Shown here piece after piece: positions 37,742 through 46,999 of a stretch of DNA of 64,000 nt. This stretch comes from Paraburkholderia sp. BCC1885 (GTDB lineage Bacteria; Pseudomonadota; Gammaproteobacteria; Burkholderiales; Burkholderiaceae). Within the stretch, counting starts at the first letter, position 1. Every line of letters starts with the position of its first letter. A program made the translations under genes and the position numbers. A model generated the notes under the pieces. It worked only from the letters and a program-made list of their open reading frames with translations. It made no database searches and was not told the DNA's origin. The stretch is taken from NCBI RefSeq assembly GCF_900996235.1, contig NZ_CAAJGM010000066.1, forward strand, positions 115,306 to 179,305, given 5' to 3'.

Positions 37742-38125
37742 ATGCTTCGTCTACGCCTTCAGAAAATCGGCAGTTGGTTGGGATTGCTTGCAATCCTGAT
37801 GAGCACGCTCGCGCCGACCGTTTCGCAGGCGCTCGCAGCACATGACCGGCTGGGCGACGCACTTGCAACCTACTGTTCCGCCGCTCCGGCCAACAGCCCG
37901 GTCGCGCAAGACAGCAAATCCTTGCCGTCCTCCCCTGCCTACCATTGGCAGGCTTGCGCGTATTGCGGCCTGCTCGCCCACGTGCCGGTGCTGCCGGGTA
38001 CATCCAGTGTGTTCGCGGCCGAAGCGTCGGTTGCGCGCGCACCGATTGCCGCCGCGCGTCACGCGGCCTACGTCCCCCTCTTTTACAGCGCGGCCCAGCC
38101 GCGTGCGCCGCCCGTTTTCTCCTGA
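37742..38125 (+). CDS. DUF2946 family protein
   Basis: A 127-residue exported or membrane-anchored protein with one N-terminal hydrophobic segment (LGLLAILMSTLAPTVSQALA) and a HWQACAYCGLLAH motif in the middle. The His/CxxC cluster and overall length fit DUF2946, a family repeatedly found beside copper genes (TonB-copper receptors, CopC/CopD), and the genes that follow here are CopC- and CopD-like. The motif may bind a copper ion in the periplasm. The call rests on motif and context; the biochemical role is not established. Confidence 0.78.
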   Translation: MLRLRLQKIGSWLGLLAILMSTLAPTVSQALAAHDRLGDALATYCSAAPANSPVAQDSKSLPSSPAYHWQACAYCGLLAHVPVLPGTSSVFAAEASVARAPIAAARHAAYVPLFYSAAQPRAPPVFS

Positions 38126-38228
38126 TTCGATCCGCACACGAACCGTATCCGCGCTGCGCGAGCAGTCGCGGAATGTCGCCGCACCTATGCGCCGCGACTG
38201 ATCAAGACGATCGGAGAACAACCAGATT

Positions 38229-39155
38229 ATGCGCACGTTTCTCAAACGACGCGCCGCACCCGCGCGCGCCGCCTTCATGGCGGCCGCCGGCGCCGCGTGT
38301 CTCGCCAGTTCGTCTGGCGCTTCGGCCCACGCGGTGGTTGGCGACCGCGTCTTTCCCGCCACGCTAACCGTCGACGACCCCGGCGTGGGCGACGAATTCG
38401 ACACCCAGTTCGGCCATATCAAAACCCCGGACGACAACGGTAACGACATGAACGTCAACACCGTCTCATACGAATGGGACAAGCTGATCACGAAGAACCT
38501 CGCCTTCAGCGTATCGAGCGACTACGTGAGCCAGAACGACCCGAACGGCGGCTCGGTAAAGGGCTGGGACAACGTCACCGTGGGCGTCAAATACCTGCTC
38601 TACGCCAACGCGCGGCATGAATTCATGACGTCGATCGGCCTGGAGACGGAAATCGGCGGCACGGGCGCGCGCTCGATCGGCAATTCGTTTTCGACCTTCA
38701 CGCCGGAAGTGTTCTTCGGCAAGGGCTTCGGCGATCTGCCCGCGTCGCTCAATTACCTGCGGCCGTTCGCGGTCACCGGCGAACTGGGCCCGAATCTCAC
38801 CACGGCATCGTCCGATAACGGCCCGAATTCGTTCGGCTGGGGCTTCACGCTCCAATACAGCATTCCGTATCTGCAGAACCAGGTGAAGGATCTCGGCATT
38901 CCGCAGCCCTTCAACAACCTGTTCCTCGTCGTCGAAGCGCCCATGAGCACCTGTACCTCCGGGGCCTGCGCCGGCCAAACCACCGGCACCATCAACCCGG
39001 GCTTTCTCTGGCTCAACCGCTACGGCCAGTTCGGCATCGAAGCGCAGATTCCGGTCAATCGTCTGAGCGGCAATCACGTTGGCGTGCTGTTCGACGCACA
39101 TCTGTATTTCGACGACATCTTCCCCAACTCTCTTGGCAAACCGCTCTTCAACTAA
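38229..39155 (+). CDS. Outer-membrane beta-barrel-like protein in a copper-type cluster
   Basis: A 308-residue exported protein with a long signal region (residues 1-35, ending SSGASAHA). The mature chain is rich in alternating beta strands: VSYEWDKLITKNLAFSVSSD, WDNVTVGVKYLLYANARHEF, FGWGFTLQYSIPYLQNQVKD, and a C-terminal VGVLFDAHLYFDDIFPNSLG. A CTSGAC element near residue 240 could bind metal. It is most likely an outer-membrane or periplasmic protein belonging to the CopC/CopD operon (only one base separates its stop from the copC start). The family is not recognised by name. Confidence 0.75.
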   Translation: MRTFLKRRAAPARAAFMAAAGAACLASSSGASAHAVVGDRVFPATLTVDDPGVGDEFDTQFGHIKTPDDNGNDMNVNTVSYEWDKLITKNLAFSVSSDYVSQNDPNGGSVKGWDNVTVGVKYLLYANARHEFMTSIGLETEIGGTGARSIGNSFSTFTPEVFFGKGFGDLPASLNYLRPFAVTGELGPNLTTASSDNGPNSFGWGFTLQYSIPYLQNQVKDLGIPQPFNNLFLVVEAPMSTCTSGACAGQTTGTINPGFLWLNRYGQFGIEAQIPVNRLSGNHVGVLFDAHLYFDDIFPNSLGKPLFN

Positions 39156-39156
39156 C

Positions 39157-39534
39157 ATGAAAAACGCTCTCATGAATTCATCTCTGGCACGTGGCCTTGT
39201 CGCCGCGCTGACGCTGACGGTCGCGCAACTCGCGCACGCTCATGCCTATCCGACTCACCAGACGCCGTCCGCCGGGTCCACCGTGGCCGCTTCGCAGAAA
39301 GATGTGGCGATCGATTTCGACGACGGCCTCGAGCCGGCCTTTAGCTCGATTACCGTGACCGACGCGCAGGGCAAGCCGGTGACAAGCGGCAAGGCCGTGG
39401 TGGATGCGTCGAACAGGAAGCACATGTCCGTGGGCCTGAATGCGCTGACCCCGGGCGACTACACGGTCGCGTGGGTCGCGGTGGCGGAGGACGGGCATCG
39501 CACGCAGGGGCATTACACCTTCACGGTGAAGTGA
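39157..39534 (+). CDS. copC: CopC-like periplasmic copper-binding protein
   Basis: A 125-residue secreted CopC-domain protein. The signal peptide covers about residues 1-29 and is followed by the mature HAYPTHQTPSAGSTVAASQK start, where the N-terminal His is the expected first copper ligand. VAIDFDDGLEPAFSSITVTD and TPGDYTVAWVAVAEDGHRTQ are the beta-barrel blocks; DGHRTQGH supplies a second His site. It likely binds Cu(II) and passes it to CopD. ATG 39157 lies directly after the upstream stop (TAACATG); 39172 is a second ATG. The stop overlaps the GTG start of the CopD gene. Confidence 0.9.
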   Translation: MKNALMNSSLARGLVAALTLTVAQLAHAHAYPTHQTPSAGSTVAASQKDVAIDFDDGLEPAFSSITVTDAQGKPVTSGKAVVDASNRKHMSVGLNALTPGDYTVAWVAVAEDGHRTQGHYTFTVK

Positions 39535-40511
39535 CGGTGGATCCGCTGTTAGATCCGCTGTCAGACCCGCTTGTCGTCGCGCAGATCGCGGTTCAGGCTG
39601 CACAGGATGTGTTGCTCGCGGTCGCGGTTGGGGCGCTTGCAAACGGTGCGATGCTCGGGTGGCAACGGCGAGGGCTCGCGGCGGCGGCTTCGGCTTCGAT
39701 GTCAGCCCCGCCAGCGCTTGGCCGCTTGCGCTTCGTCGCGCTGGCTCTGCTCGTGCTGGCTTGCGGTCTTTATCTGTGGCTGCAGGCCGCCGTGATGGGT
39801 GGTGCGTCGTTTAGCGACGCGGGGCCTGTCGTCGGCACCGTGTTGACGCAATCGCACTTCGGCGTGGCGTGGTCGGTGGGCTTTGCCGGGGCGGTGCTGG
39901 CCTGCTTCGGCGGCGCCCGTCACAGTCGCGCGACGTGGTGGCTGGCGGCGGCGGGCATGGTCGTGTACGTGGCGGGTAAAGCCGCCGCCAGTCACGCCGC
40001 CGACGCAGGCGATTTCACCTTTCGCGAAGCAGTGCATGTCGTGCATCTGGGAGCGACCGCCGCATGGGCAGGCAGCGTGCTCGTCGCGGCGCCGCTATGG
40101 TGGCGCTGGAATGCAGCGGAGCGCGCGGACGGGTCCGTCGAAGCGGCAAACCGCGTGGCGTTTTGCACGCGCTTATCGCATCTGGCCACTATCGCGCTGG
40201 CTGTGGTGATCGTGACCGGCATTTATAACGCCACGCAGGACACGGCCCATCTGACCGCACCTTTGCTCGACGTGTTGTATGGGCGCGTGCTGGCGCTCAA
40301 GCTCGTGCTGGTCACGCTGGCGGTACTGCTCGGAGGCTACAACCGGATGGTCCATCTGCCGCGCCTGCAACACACTGCGGCCGACGGCGGCGCGCCGTAT
40401 CGCAACGCGCAGCACAGCTTCGACCGGCTGCTCGCCGTCGAAGCCGTTGCGATGGCGGCGATACTGATAGCGGCCGGCGTGCTGGGTCATACGTCGCCTT
40501 CCGCCGGGTAG
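39531..40511 (+). CDS. copD: CopD-like copper transport membrane protein
   Basis: A 326-residue inner-membrane protein of the CopD family with about eight hydrophobic segments, which moves copper into the cytoplasm together with CopC. The conserved EAVHVVHLGATAAWAGSVLV helix and TRLSHLATIALAVVIVTGIY helix hold the histidines likely to bind metal, and ALKLVLVTLAVLLGGYNRMV is the last conserved block. GTG 39531 overlaps the copC stop in GTGA, showing translational coupling; a second GTG at 39537 is possible. The N-terminal DPLLDPLSDPLVV is unusual low-complexity sequence. Confidence 0.9.
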   Translation: MTVDPLLDPLSDPLVVAQIAVQAAQDVLLAVAVGALANGAMLGWQRRGLAAAASASMSAPPALGRLRFVALALLVLACGLYLWLQAAVMGGASFSDAGPVVGTVLTQSHFGVAWSVGFAGAVLACFGGARHSRATWWLAAAGMVVYVAGKAAASHAADAGDFTFREAVHVVHLGATAAWAGSVLVAAPLWWRWNAAERADGSVEAANRVAFCTRLSHLATIALAVVIVTGIYNATQDTAHLTAPLLDVLYGRVLALKLVLVTLAVLLGGYNRMVHLPRLQHTAADGGAPYRNAQHSFDRLLAVEAVAMAAILIAAGVLGHTSPSAG

Positions 40512-40645
40512 ACACGTGGCGGATGCGCTGGCGTCAACGCGCGGGCGCATCCCTCCGACGCACGCGTGATGGCGCGGCGTGTACGCTGACGGTCACCGAG
40601 CCGTCATGTACTTCGGTGACGTACATCAACCAAGTCCCCGGTATT

Positions 40646-41437
40646 TCAACGCCGTGCAATCAACGCCACCGACTCCACCCGCTCGTCAAGCCAGCCATCG
40701 ACAGCATGCGTTTCAAGCAAGCGCCGCGCGCGGTCCAGCAGTTCGTCCAGCCGCGCCCCCAGCCGCTCGCGCGACAGGCTCGACATCGACTGCGCCCGCG
40801 CCGTCAGCGAGTCCACCGCCACACGCCGCTTCTCGATAATCGAGACACGTTCCAGCGCGGCAAACGGCGACTTCAGCAGCACGCTATCGTGACTCTCCCA
40901 ACTCTCGGACTTGCGCTGCTCGCGCGCGGGATCGGTTTGCGCGTACTCTTCGAGCAGCGCCCGGTAATCGGCCAGCCAGGGCGTCGACGCATCGGCCGGA
41001 TGGGTGGTGCCAAACAGCACCACCGCGCCCTGAGGATCGATCAGTTGATCGAGCCGCGCGAGGGTATCGGGGCGGTCCATCCAGTGAAACGCACGGCCAA
41101 TCACCGCGAGCTGGAAGCGTCCCCATTCCGGCGACAGATCGTACGAACTGCCGAGCCGGTATTCGATATTCGGCGCGATACCGAGCCCAAGATCGGCGGC
41201 GATGCTCAGCATGGCCGGTTCGGGATCCAGCGCGACGCCGGTATCCACCCACGATGAAAACGCCACCGACAATTGCCCCGGCCCGCAACCGAGATCGAGT
41301 AGCCGTTGCGTGCCGTCGAGCCGGCAGGCTTCGGCCACGCGCCTGATCAGACGCGGCGCATAAGCCGGGCGGCCGGCGAGGTAATGAGCGGCATTGTTCC
41401 TGAAGCGATCGGGAATAAAAGGGATGGGCGTCGTCAT
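40646..41437 (-). CDS. SAM-dependent class I methyltransferase
   Basis: A 263-residue methyltransferase. NNAAHYLAGRPAYAPRLIRR is a common lead-in; RLLDLGCGPGQLSVAFSSW is motif I; VALDPEPAMLSIAADLG is motif II; and FQLAVIGRAFHWMDRPDTLA is the Methyltransf_11 motif with the HW-x-D signature. The C-terminal part is helical. The open frame reaches 41812, but residues before 41437 are arginine-rich and unlike the family, and ATG 41437 begins the normal fold. The substrate is unknown. It runs in the same direction as the hydrolase gene 130 bases upstream. Confidence 0.88.
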   Translation of the reverse strand: MTTPIPFIPDRFRNNAAHYLAGRPAYAPRLIRRVAEACRLDGTQRLLDLGCGPGQLSVAFSSWVDTGVALDPEPAMLSIAADLGLGIAPNIEYRLGSSYDLSPEWGRFQLAVIGRAFHWMDRPDTLARLDQLIDPQGAVVLFGTTHPADASTPWLADYRALLEEYAQTDPAREQRKSESWESHDSVLLKSPFAALERVSIIEKRRVAVDSLTARAQSMSSLSRERLGARLDELLDRARRLLETHAVDGWLDERVESVALIARR

Positions 41438-41567
41438 AGGCGGTTCCGTCGAAGCCGCGCGAAAACGGGACGTCAAGCATGGCGCGGCTAACGGAGTATG
41501 ACGCGGCGCCGCGTTTGCTGCCGAGACGCGGGCAACGCGGCGGCACGGCGCAAGTTCGCGCCGCAGG

Positions 41568-42632
41568 TCATTCCGTCGCGCCGCTATCGTGCGAACCGCG
41601 CTGTCCTGACGACACCGGCCTATCCACGTCCCAGTCCGCGCGCGCTTTCGCGCCGAACAGCGCCAGCAGACCTTCGACCGAGTTGAACATGCCCTCACCG
41701 TTATGGCCGACGCCAGGCACCTGCCAACAACGATGCGCGAGCCCCGGATGCCGGACACGCAAATACTCGAAATACGCCAGCCCGCGCGCCAGCCGATGCG
41801 GCCCTTGCGCAATCGCGGCGCACGAACGATCGAGCGCCTGATGCTGCGGATCGCAGTCAGCTTCGCCGAGCAGGTAGATCACATCGCTGCGCGCATAGCG
41901 CTGTTCGAGCACTTCGAACGCGGCGCTACTCGCGTAACGCGGCGGCTCGTGAATGCCGTATTTCCACGTGTCGACCCCGCTGCAGGCCTGTTCGTCCGCT
42001 GGCGTGAAGCCGCCTTGGCCATCGGGCCGCAGCTTGTCGAAATACACATACGAAGACGGATTCGCGATCACATAGCGGCAAGGCACGCCCTGCGCTTCGA
42101 GCAACGCCGCCGCGCGACCCACCACCGCATAACGTTGCGCCACCTGGGCGCCGCCCGAATGACCGGCGATCACCACTTCGCGCAACGAAGCAAAGCGCGC
42201 GCGGTCCGCGACGGCTTCGACGAGATTATCAAGGACATCGAACGAACTGACGGGCGCCGGTCCCAGCGCGTCGTCGCCGCCCATCCAGCTGGTCCAGTCC
42301 CAATGCAGCGCGTCTTTGTCGAGGCCGTGCCGGTCGATATCCGCGCTGGCGAGAAACTGCGGCACCAGCAGCAAGGTGTCGTCAGGGTCGACATCCGCCG
42401 CGGCCAGGGCTCGTTGCGCGGACAGCAGATACGCATCCGCATCGCGCAAACGGCCGTGCAGCACGATCACGACGCGGCTCACGCGATGATCCCGCGCCGC
42501 GTCTGCCGAGCGATACACCGGCACCCAGCCGGAGCCGCGCTGCGTGCTGACGCGTAACCGCTCGCCGCCGACCTCGCGCACGGGATATTCGTTGCGCGGA
42601 CGGGCCCGCTCGCGGGGACTGAAATCGGTCAT
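41568..42632 (-). CDS. Alpha/beta fold hydrolase
   Basis: A 354-residue cytoplasmic protein with an alpha/beta-hydrolase core. VSRVVIVLHGRLRDADAYLL gives the first strand and oxyanion loop; REVVIAGHSGGAQVAQRYAV is the GHSGG nucleophile elbow; VIYLLGEADCDPQHQALDR is the likely acid region; VPGVGHNGEGMFNS holds the catalytic histidine. Similar proteins resemble plant and bacterial lipase/esterase-like hydrolases without known substrates. No signal peptide is present. Its start is 17 bases upstream of the end of the MFS transporter gene region on the same strand (stop 42650), so the transporter, hydrolase and methyltransferase genes may form one unit. Confidence 0.85.
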   Translation of the reverse strand: MTDFSPRERARPRNEYPVREVGGERLRVSTQRGSGWVPVYRSADAARDHRVSRVVIVLHGRLRDADAYLLSAQRALAAADVDPDDTLLLVPQFLASADIDRHGLDKDALHWDWTSWMGGDDALGPAPVSSFDVLDNLVEAVADRARFASLREVVIAGHSGGAQVAQRYAVVGRAAALLEAQGVPCRYVIANPSSYVYFDKLRPDGQGGFTPADEQACSGVDTWKYGIHEPPRYASSAAFEVLEQRYARSDVIYLLGEADCDPQHQALDRSCAAIAQGPHRLARGLAYFEYLRVRHPGLAHRCWQVPGVGHNGEGMFNSVEGLLALFGAKARADWDVDRPVSSGQRGSHDSGATE

Positions 42633-42649
42633 ATTCGAATCAACGTCGA

Positions 42650-44002
42650 TTAGGGTGAGTCGTGCGGCACGGCATCAGGATCGCGCAACAGGCGCCGTCC
42701 CGAGCGGCTCAGGCCAACCAGCAGCAGCGAGACGATCGCCGCAAAAATCAGGTAATACGCCGGCACCAGATTCGAACCGGTGAAGCCGATCAACGTCGTC
42801 ACCGTCAACGGCGCCAGTCCGCCGAACAGCGTGACGGCGATGTTGTACGACAGCGCGACGCCGGTCGAACGCGTCGCGGTGGGAAACAACTGCGTCAGCA
42901 TCCCCGGATGCGGGCCGGACATGATGCTCAGCACCAGCGTGGCGACGAGTTGCGCGATGAACAGCCGCTCAGCGCTCGGTTGCGCGACCACCCAGGCGAA
43001 CAGCGGATACGCGACGATTGCCCAGACCACCACCACCGGAAAGAACACCCGCCACGCGCCGACCCGATCCGCGAGCTTGCCCGCGAGCGGATACGCAACA
43101 ATGCTGATCAGCCCCGACACGGCCGTGCCGAACAGCGCATTCTTCAGCGGCAGATGCAACTGGCGCTCGACGTACAAGGGCAAAAACGAATGCCACAGAT
43201 AATTCGTGGCCGCGCCGACGATGATCACGCCCATCGCGCACAACACCGCGTCGCTGCGTTCGCGCAGGAATTGCCGGATCGATTGCTTCGGCGCATGCCC
43301 GAGACGCTCGCGCATTTCGACGAATTCCGGCGATTCGGCGACCTTGTGCCGAATGTAGAAACCAATCGGCCCAATCAGCGCGCCGAGCAGGAACGGCACG
43401 CGCCATCCCCATGCTTCGAGCGCGGCGCGATCCAGATGCGTGGTCAGCAGATAGCCGCACGCCGACGACAGCAGCAGCGCGAAGGCTTGCGACGTCATCT
43501 GAAAGCTGCCGTAAAACATTTTTTTGCCGCGCGGCGCGTATTCCGACAACATCGCCGCAGCCGTGGCGAACTCACCGCCCACCGACAATCCCTGCAACAC
43601 GCGCGAGAGCAGCACGAGCAAAGGCGCGGCCATGCCGATACTGCTGTAGCCCGGCGTCAGACCCATGAGAAGCGTGCTGGCGGCCATCAGCAGGATCAGC
43701 AGGGATAAGGTGCGGCGCCGCCCCACGCGGTCCGCGTATGCGCCCAGCACGATGCCGCCCAGCGGCCTGACGATGAAGCCGATCGCGAAGGTCGCGAGCG
43801 TCAGCATCGTCGAGAAGGATGCATTGCCGACCGGAAAGAACACGTGCGAGATCGTCTTGGCGAAGTAGCCGTAGATCAGAAAATCGAACCACTCAAGGCC
43901 GTTGCCGATCACCGAGGCAAACACGGCACGCCGCACCTGCGAAGCCGCCGGTGCGGGAGCGGGGTGCGCAGCGGATGCCGCGGCGGATAGCATCGAGTCC
44001 AT
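42650..44002 (-). CDS. MFS transporter, metabolite:H+ symporter (MHS) type
   Basis: A 450-residue, twelve-helix transporter of the MHS family (citrate/ketoglutarate/proline-betaine-like). GNGLEWFDFLIYGYFAKTIS at helix 1 is the family hallmark; GAYADRVGRRRTLSLLILLM is the loop 2-3 motif; SVGGEFATAAAMLSEYAPRG is the helix 5 motif. The substrate is probably an organic acid or osmolyte, but sequence does not settle it. It is divergent from a LysR gene 110 bases away, with inverted repeats between them, so that regulator probably controls it. Confidence 0.93.
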   Translation of the reverse strand: MDSMLSAAASAAHPAPAPAASQVRRAVFASVIGNGLEWFDFLIYGYFAKTISHVFFPVGNASFSTMLTLATFAIGFIVRPLGGIVLGAYADRVGRRRTLSLLILLMAASTLLMGLTPGYSSIGMAAPLLVLLSRVLQGLSVGGEFATAAAMLSEYAPRGKKMFYGSFQMTSQAFALLLSSACGYLLTTHLDRAALEAWGWRVPFLLGALIGPIGFYIRHKVAESPEFVEMRERLGHAPKQSIRQFLRERSDAVLCAMGVIIVGAATNYLWHSFLPLYVERQLHLPLKNALFGTAVSGLISIVAYPLAGKLADRVGAWRVFFPVVVVWAIVAYPLFAWVVAQPSAERLFIAQLVATLVLSIMSGPHPGMLTQLFPTATRSTGVALSYNIAVTLFGGLAPLTVTTLIGFTGSNLVPAYYLIFAAIVSLLLVGLSRSGRRLLRDPDAVPHDSP

Positions 44003-44073
44003 AAGTCTCCAAACATTTACTGTTTATCCCGCAAGCCTACGGAGGATCGCGGTAAATGTAAAATACCGATCAA

Positions 44074-44097
44074 ATGGCTTTGCCATACGTTTGGCAT
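44074..44097. promoter_or_regulatory. Candidate LysR operator between MFS and lysR-type genes
   Basis: Overlapping inverted repeats: ATGGC-TTT-GCCAT (44074-44086) and TGCCA-6-TGGCA (44081-44096). Located 16-39 bases upstream of the LysR gene start and 72-95 bases upstream of the transporter gene start, in the divergent promoter region. Confidence 0.45.
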
Positions 44098-44112
44098 ATA
44101 TGAGGAATTGCG

Positions 44113-45036
44113 ATGGAACTGCGGCATCTGCGTTACTTCCTAGCGGTCGCCGACGAACGGCAATTTACGCGCGCCGCCGCGCGGCTACATATCCAGCAAC
44201 CGCCGCTGTCGCAGCAGATCCAGGCGCTGGAGAGCGAGATCGGCTTCACGCTGTTCACGCGGGTCGCGCGCGGCGTCGAACTGACTTCGGCGGGCGCCTC
44301 GTTCGCCGACGATGCCCGCTCTGTGCTGCAGGCGCTCGACCAGGCGGTCACCAAGGGCAAGGGTATCGCAGATGGCCAGATTGGCTCGGTGCGGATCGCG
44401 CTGACCAGTTCGTCGGCCTTTCACCCGCTGGCGCCCGCCGCGATTCGCGCGTTCCGCGAAGCCTGTCCTGACATCGCCATCGACCTCAACGAAATCAACG
44501 CCGCCGAGATTATCGAACGGATGGTGAGCGGCCGTGTCGACGCGGCGATTCTGCGCAAGCCGAGCGACACGCCCGAGGAACTGCGTTTCGATCTGTTGCT
44601 GGAAGAAAGCATGGTGCTGGTGCTGCCGTTGGGGCACCGTCTGTTGCACGGGCGCGGCAAATCCGGCCGCCTGCGTCCGGTCGCGCTCGACGCGCTGGCG
44701 GACGAAGCCTTCATCTTCGTGCGCCGGCCGGGCGCGCGCGGCATGTACTCGGATTTCATCGACGCCTGCGAAGCGGCAGGCTTCACGCCGCGCGTCGCCA
44801 CCGAAGTGCCGCGCATGCTAAGCGCCATCAACCTCGTGGCGGCGGGAACGGGCGTGACCATCGTGCCCGCTTCGATGCAGCGTTATCAGCAGGAAAGCGT
44901 GATGTATTGCCCGATCGATAGCGACGAGGCCATCACGGCCCCGCTGCATCTCGTCACGCGGCGCGACGCCGGCAATCCGGCCGCTGTGCGTTTCGCGCAG
45001 ACCATGATCGAATTCGCGCGGGCGCAACAGGATTAA
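44113..45036 (+). CDS. LysR family transcriptional regulator
   Basis: A 307-residue LysR-type regulator. MELRHLRYFLAVADERQFTR followed by AARLHIQQPPLSQQIQALES is the winged helix-turn-helix; the effector domain starts near residue 90 with GSVRIALTSSSAFHPLAPAA and contains VLVLPLGHRLL and IVPASMQRYQQESVMY. It belongs to the BenM/CatM-like group by overall pattern. The gene is divergent from the MHS transporter, which is the likely target. The 3' end overlaps the convergent cyclopropane synthase gene by 4 bases, with no terminator between them. Confidence 0.95.
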   Translation: MELRHLRYFLAVADERQFTRAAARLHIQQPPLSQQIQALESEIGFTLFTRVARGVELTSAGASFADDARSVLQALDQAVTKGKGIADGQIGSVRIALTSSSAFHPLAPAAIRAFREACPDIAIDLNEINAAEIIERMVSGRVDAAILRKPSDTPEELRFDLLLEESMVLVLPLGHRLLHGRGKSGRLRPVALDALADEAFIFVRRPGARGMYSDFIDACEAAGFTPRVATEVPRMLSAINLVAAGTGVTIVPASMQRYQQESVMYCPIDSDEAITAPLHLVTRRDAGNPAAVRFAQTMIEFARAQQD

Positions 45037-46136
45037 CGCTTTTCGAAGCGATAGTGCGCGACGCCCCATTCGTTGCCGTGCGCATAGCCGAACAGTTCGG
45101 CCACGGCCATGTAGAACATGCGCCAGCGCTGCAGCCAGAGCGCCGCATCGCGCGTGCCGTAGGTGTCCGCGAGCATTGGCATGACGCGGCTTTTGGCGGC
45201 GTCGAGCGCGGCGAGCCACTGGTTCGCGGTGCGTTCGTAATGCGTGCCACTGACCCACCACTGCCGCTCCACGCGTAAATCGTCCTGGAAATTGAGCAGC
45301 AGATTCTCCGACGGCATCGTGCCGCCGGTGAAAAAATACTTCGACATCCAGTCGCTGCCGTCTTCCACCTGGAAGTGATACGCCAGCGTGCGATGCGCGA
45401 AAATATGCACGAACAGCTTCGCGTCATCGCGCATCCAGCGTGCAATTTTCGCGAGCAGAAGACCGTAGTTCTTCATATGCTCGAACATTTCGATCGACAC
45501 CACACGGTCGAAGCCACCCGCAAGCTGCGCTTCGGAGAATTCGAAATCGACGATATTGCCGGTCACCACCGTGAGGTTCGTCAGGCCACGCGCGGCGGCT
45601 TGCCCTTCGATAAATGCACGCTGACCCTGCGAGTTCGACAGCGCGACGATCTGCGAATCCGGATAATGCGCCGCGAGCCACAGCGACAACGAACCCCAGC
45701 CGCAGCCGAGATCGAGCACCCGCTGTCCATTCGCCAGCTCGGCGCGGGCCGCATAAAGTGCCAGCATCGCGGATTCGGCCTGCGCGAGCGTCTCGTTGCC
45801 TTCCGGGTATAGACAGCACGAGTACTTCAGATGCGGCCCGAGATGCGCATGAAAGAACGACGCCGGTACTTCGTAGTGCTGTGTATTGGCCGCCTGGGTT
45901 TCAATGGCGATCGGACTCGAACGCAGATCGTCGAGCAGACGAGCAAGCCGTCGCGCGCGCAATTCGCCGTCGTGGATGGCCTCGTCGCGTAGACGTTGGC
46001 CCATCAGCTGACGCATGCCAAGGCGGATTAGCGCATCGGGCAGCCAGCCGCGTTCGCAGCAGCGGATCAGCCAGCCGTCGCCGGGCGTGGCGGGAGCGGG
46101 CGGCGGCAGGGTGCGATCGAGGGTCGAGAGGCTCAT
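45033..46136 (-). CDS. Cyclopropane-fatty-acyl-phospholipid synthase family protein
   Basis: A 367-residue SAM-dependent enzyme that methylenates or methylates double bonds in membrane acyl chains. LGPHLKYSCCLYPEGNETLA and VLDLGCGWGSLSLWLAAHYP (SAM site) with FDRVVSIEMFEHMKNYGLLL (catalytic Glu region) are family hallmarks; HIFAHRTLAYHFQVEDGSDW and MSKYFFTGGTMPSENLLL follow. It lacks the large N-terminal domain of E. coli Cfa and resembles the shorter form that often sits beside DUF1295 proteins, as here. ATG overlaps the DUF1295 stop by 4 bases (ATGA). Tuberculostearate-like methylation is an alternative outcome. Confidence 0.93.
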   Translation of the reverse strand: MSLSTLDRTLPPPAPATPGDGWLIRCCERGWLPDALIRLGMRQLMGQRLRDEAIHDGELRARRLARLLDDLRSSPIAIETQAANTQHYEVPASFFHAHLGPHLKYSCCLYPEGNETLAQAESAMLALYAARAELANGQRVLDLGCGWGSLSLWLAAHYPDSQIVALSNSQGQRAFIEGQAAARGLTNLTVVTGNIVDFEFSEAQLAGGFDRVVSIEMFEHMKNYGLLLAKIARWMRDDAKLFVHIFAHRTLAYHFQVEDGSDWMSKYFFTGGTMPSENLLLNFQDDLRVERQWWVSGTHYERTANQWLAALDAAKSRVMPMLADTYGTRDAALWLQRWRMFYMAVAELFGYAHGNEWGVAHYRFEKR

Positions 46137-46930
46137 GAGTGGGGTCCTTTGGTGTCACGACGCGGCGGCCAGGGAATCAGGGCATTCGTGGTCCGCATGT
46201 ACTCGGCGTAACCGGCTCGCGTCTTCGCAAGACTCGCTTCGAGCAACGGGATGCCCGAGAGCTTCAGCAGGAGCCAGGCCATCAAAACGGGCGGCAACAC
46301 GGTTAGCCAGATCCACGGCGAGCCGATCGACAGCACGAGATACGCCAACCAGTGCACGCATTCGAAGAAATAATTCGGATGCCGCGAATAACGCCATAGG
46401 CCCACACGACACACCTTGCCGTGGTTCGCTGAATCGTCCTTGAAACGGCGCAACTGGCGATCCGCCAGCCCTTCGCCGGCCACCGAGACGATCCAGACCG
46501 CCACCGCCAGCAGGAGCCATCCGGTGGCCGGCTCGCCGGTCCGATACGCGGGTATGAGAAACGCGACGGAGAGCAGCATCGAAATCACGACCTGTAACTG
46601 GAAAAACCAGAACATCTTGCGCGGCGCGGCCTCGCCCCACTCTTCGCGGAAGCGGTGATAGCGCGCGTCTTCGGGTTGGCCGACATTGCGCCGCCACAGA
46701 TGCGTGCCGAGGCGCGCGCCCCAAACCAGGCCGCCGAGCGCGGCGAGTGCGCGGGAGGTGGGGTCGCCGGTGCCGAGCACCGCATACAGCACCGCGACGG
46801 CGCCCAGCGAATACGCCCAGACCGGGTCGACCATGCCGGCGTTTTCCGATTTCAGTTGCCACGCCCAGACGGCCGTGAACACGAGCACGAGTCCGGCCAG
46901 GGCAATCAAGGCGGCGACGACAGGCGGCAT
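46133..46930 (-). CDS. DUF1295 family membrane protein (steroid 5-alpha-reductase-like)
   Basis: A 265-residue protein with about six or seven membrane helices. The C-terminal RVGLWRYSRHPNYFFECVHW is the conserved NADPH-binding motif of the DUF1295/steroid reductase/ICMT superfamily, followed by MAWLLLKLSGIPLLEASLAK and YAEYMRTTNALIPWPPR. Family members reduce or methylate lipophilic substrates; next to cyclopropane-type synthases they may reduce a methylene fatty acyl intermediate. Its stop overlaps the synthase start by 4 bases, and the lipocalin gene lies 69 bases upstream, so all three form an operon. ATG 46945 is an alternative start five codons earlier. Confidence 0.9.
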   Translation of the reverse strand: MPPVVAALIALAGLVLVFTAVWAWQLKSENAGMVDPVWAYSLGAVAVLYAVLGTGDPTSRALAALGGLVWGARLGTHLWRRNVGQPEDARYHRFREEWGEAAPRKMFWFFQLQVVISMLLSVAFLIPAYRTGEPATGWLLLAVAVWIVSVAGEGLADRQLRRFKDDSANHGKVCRVGLWRYSRHPNYFFECVHWLAYLVLSIGSPWIWLTVLPPVLMAWLLLKLSGIPLLEASLAKTRAGYAEYMRTTNALIPWPPRRDTKGPHS

Positions 46931-46999
46931 GGCATCTTCATCCAATGGCGATGCTGCTTATACGCAGGCAAATGGGCAACGGATGCGGCGCGCCGGCGG

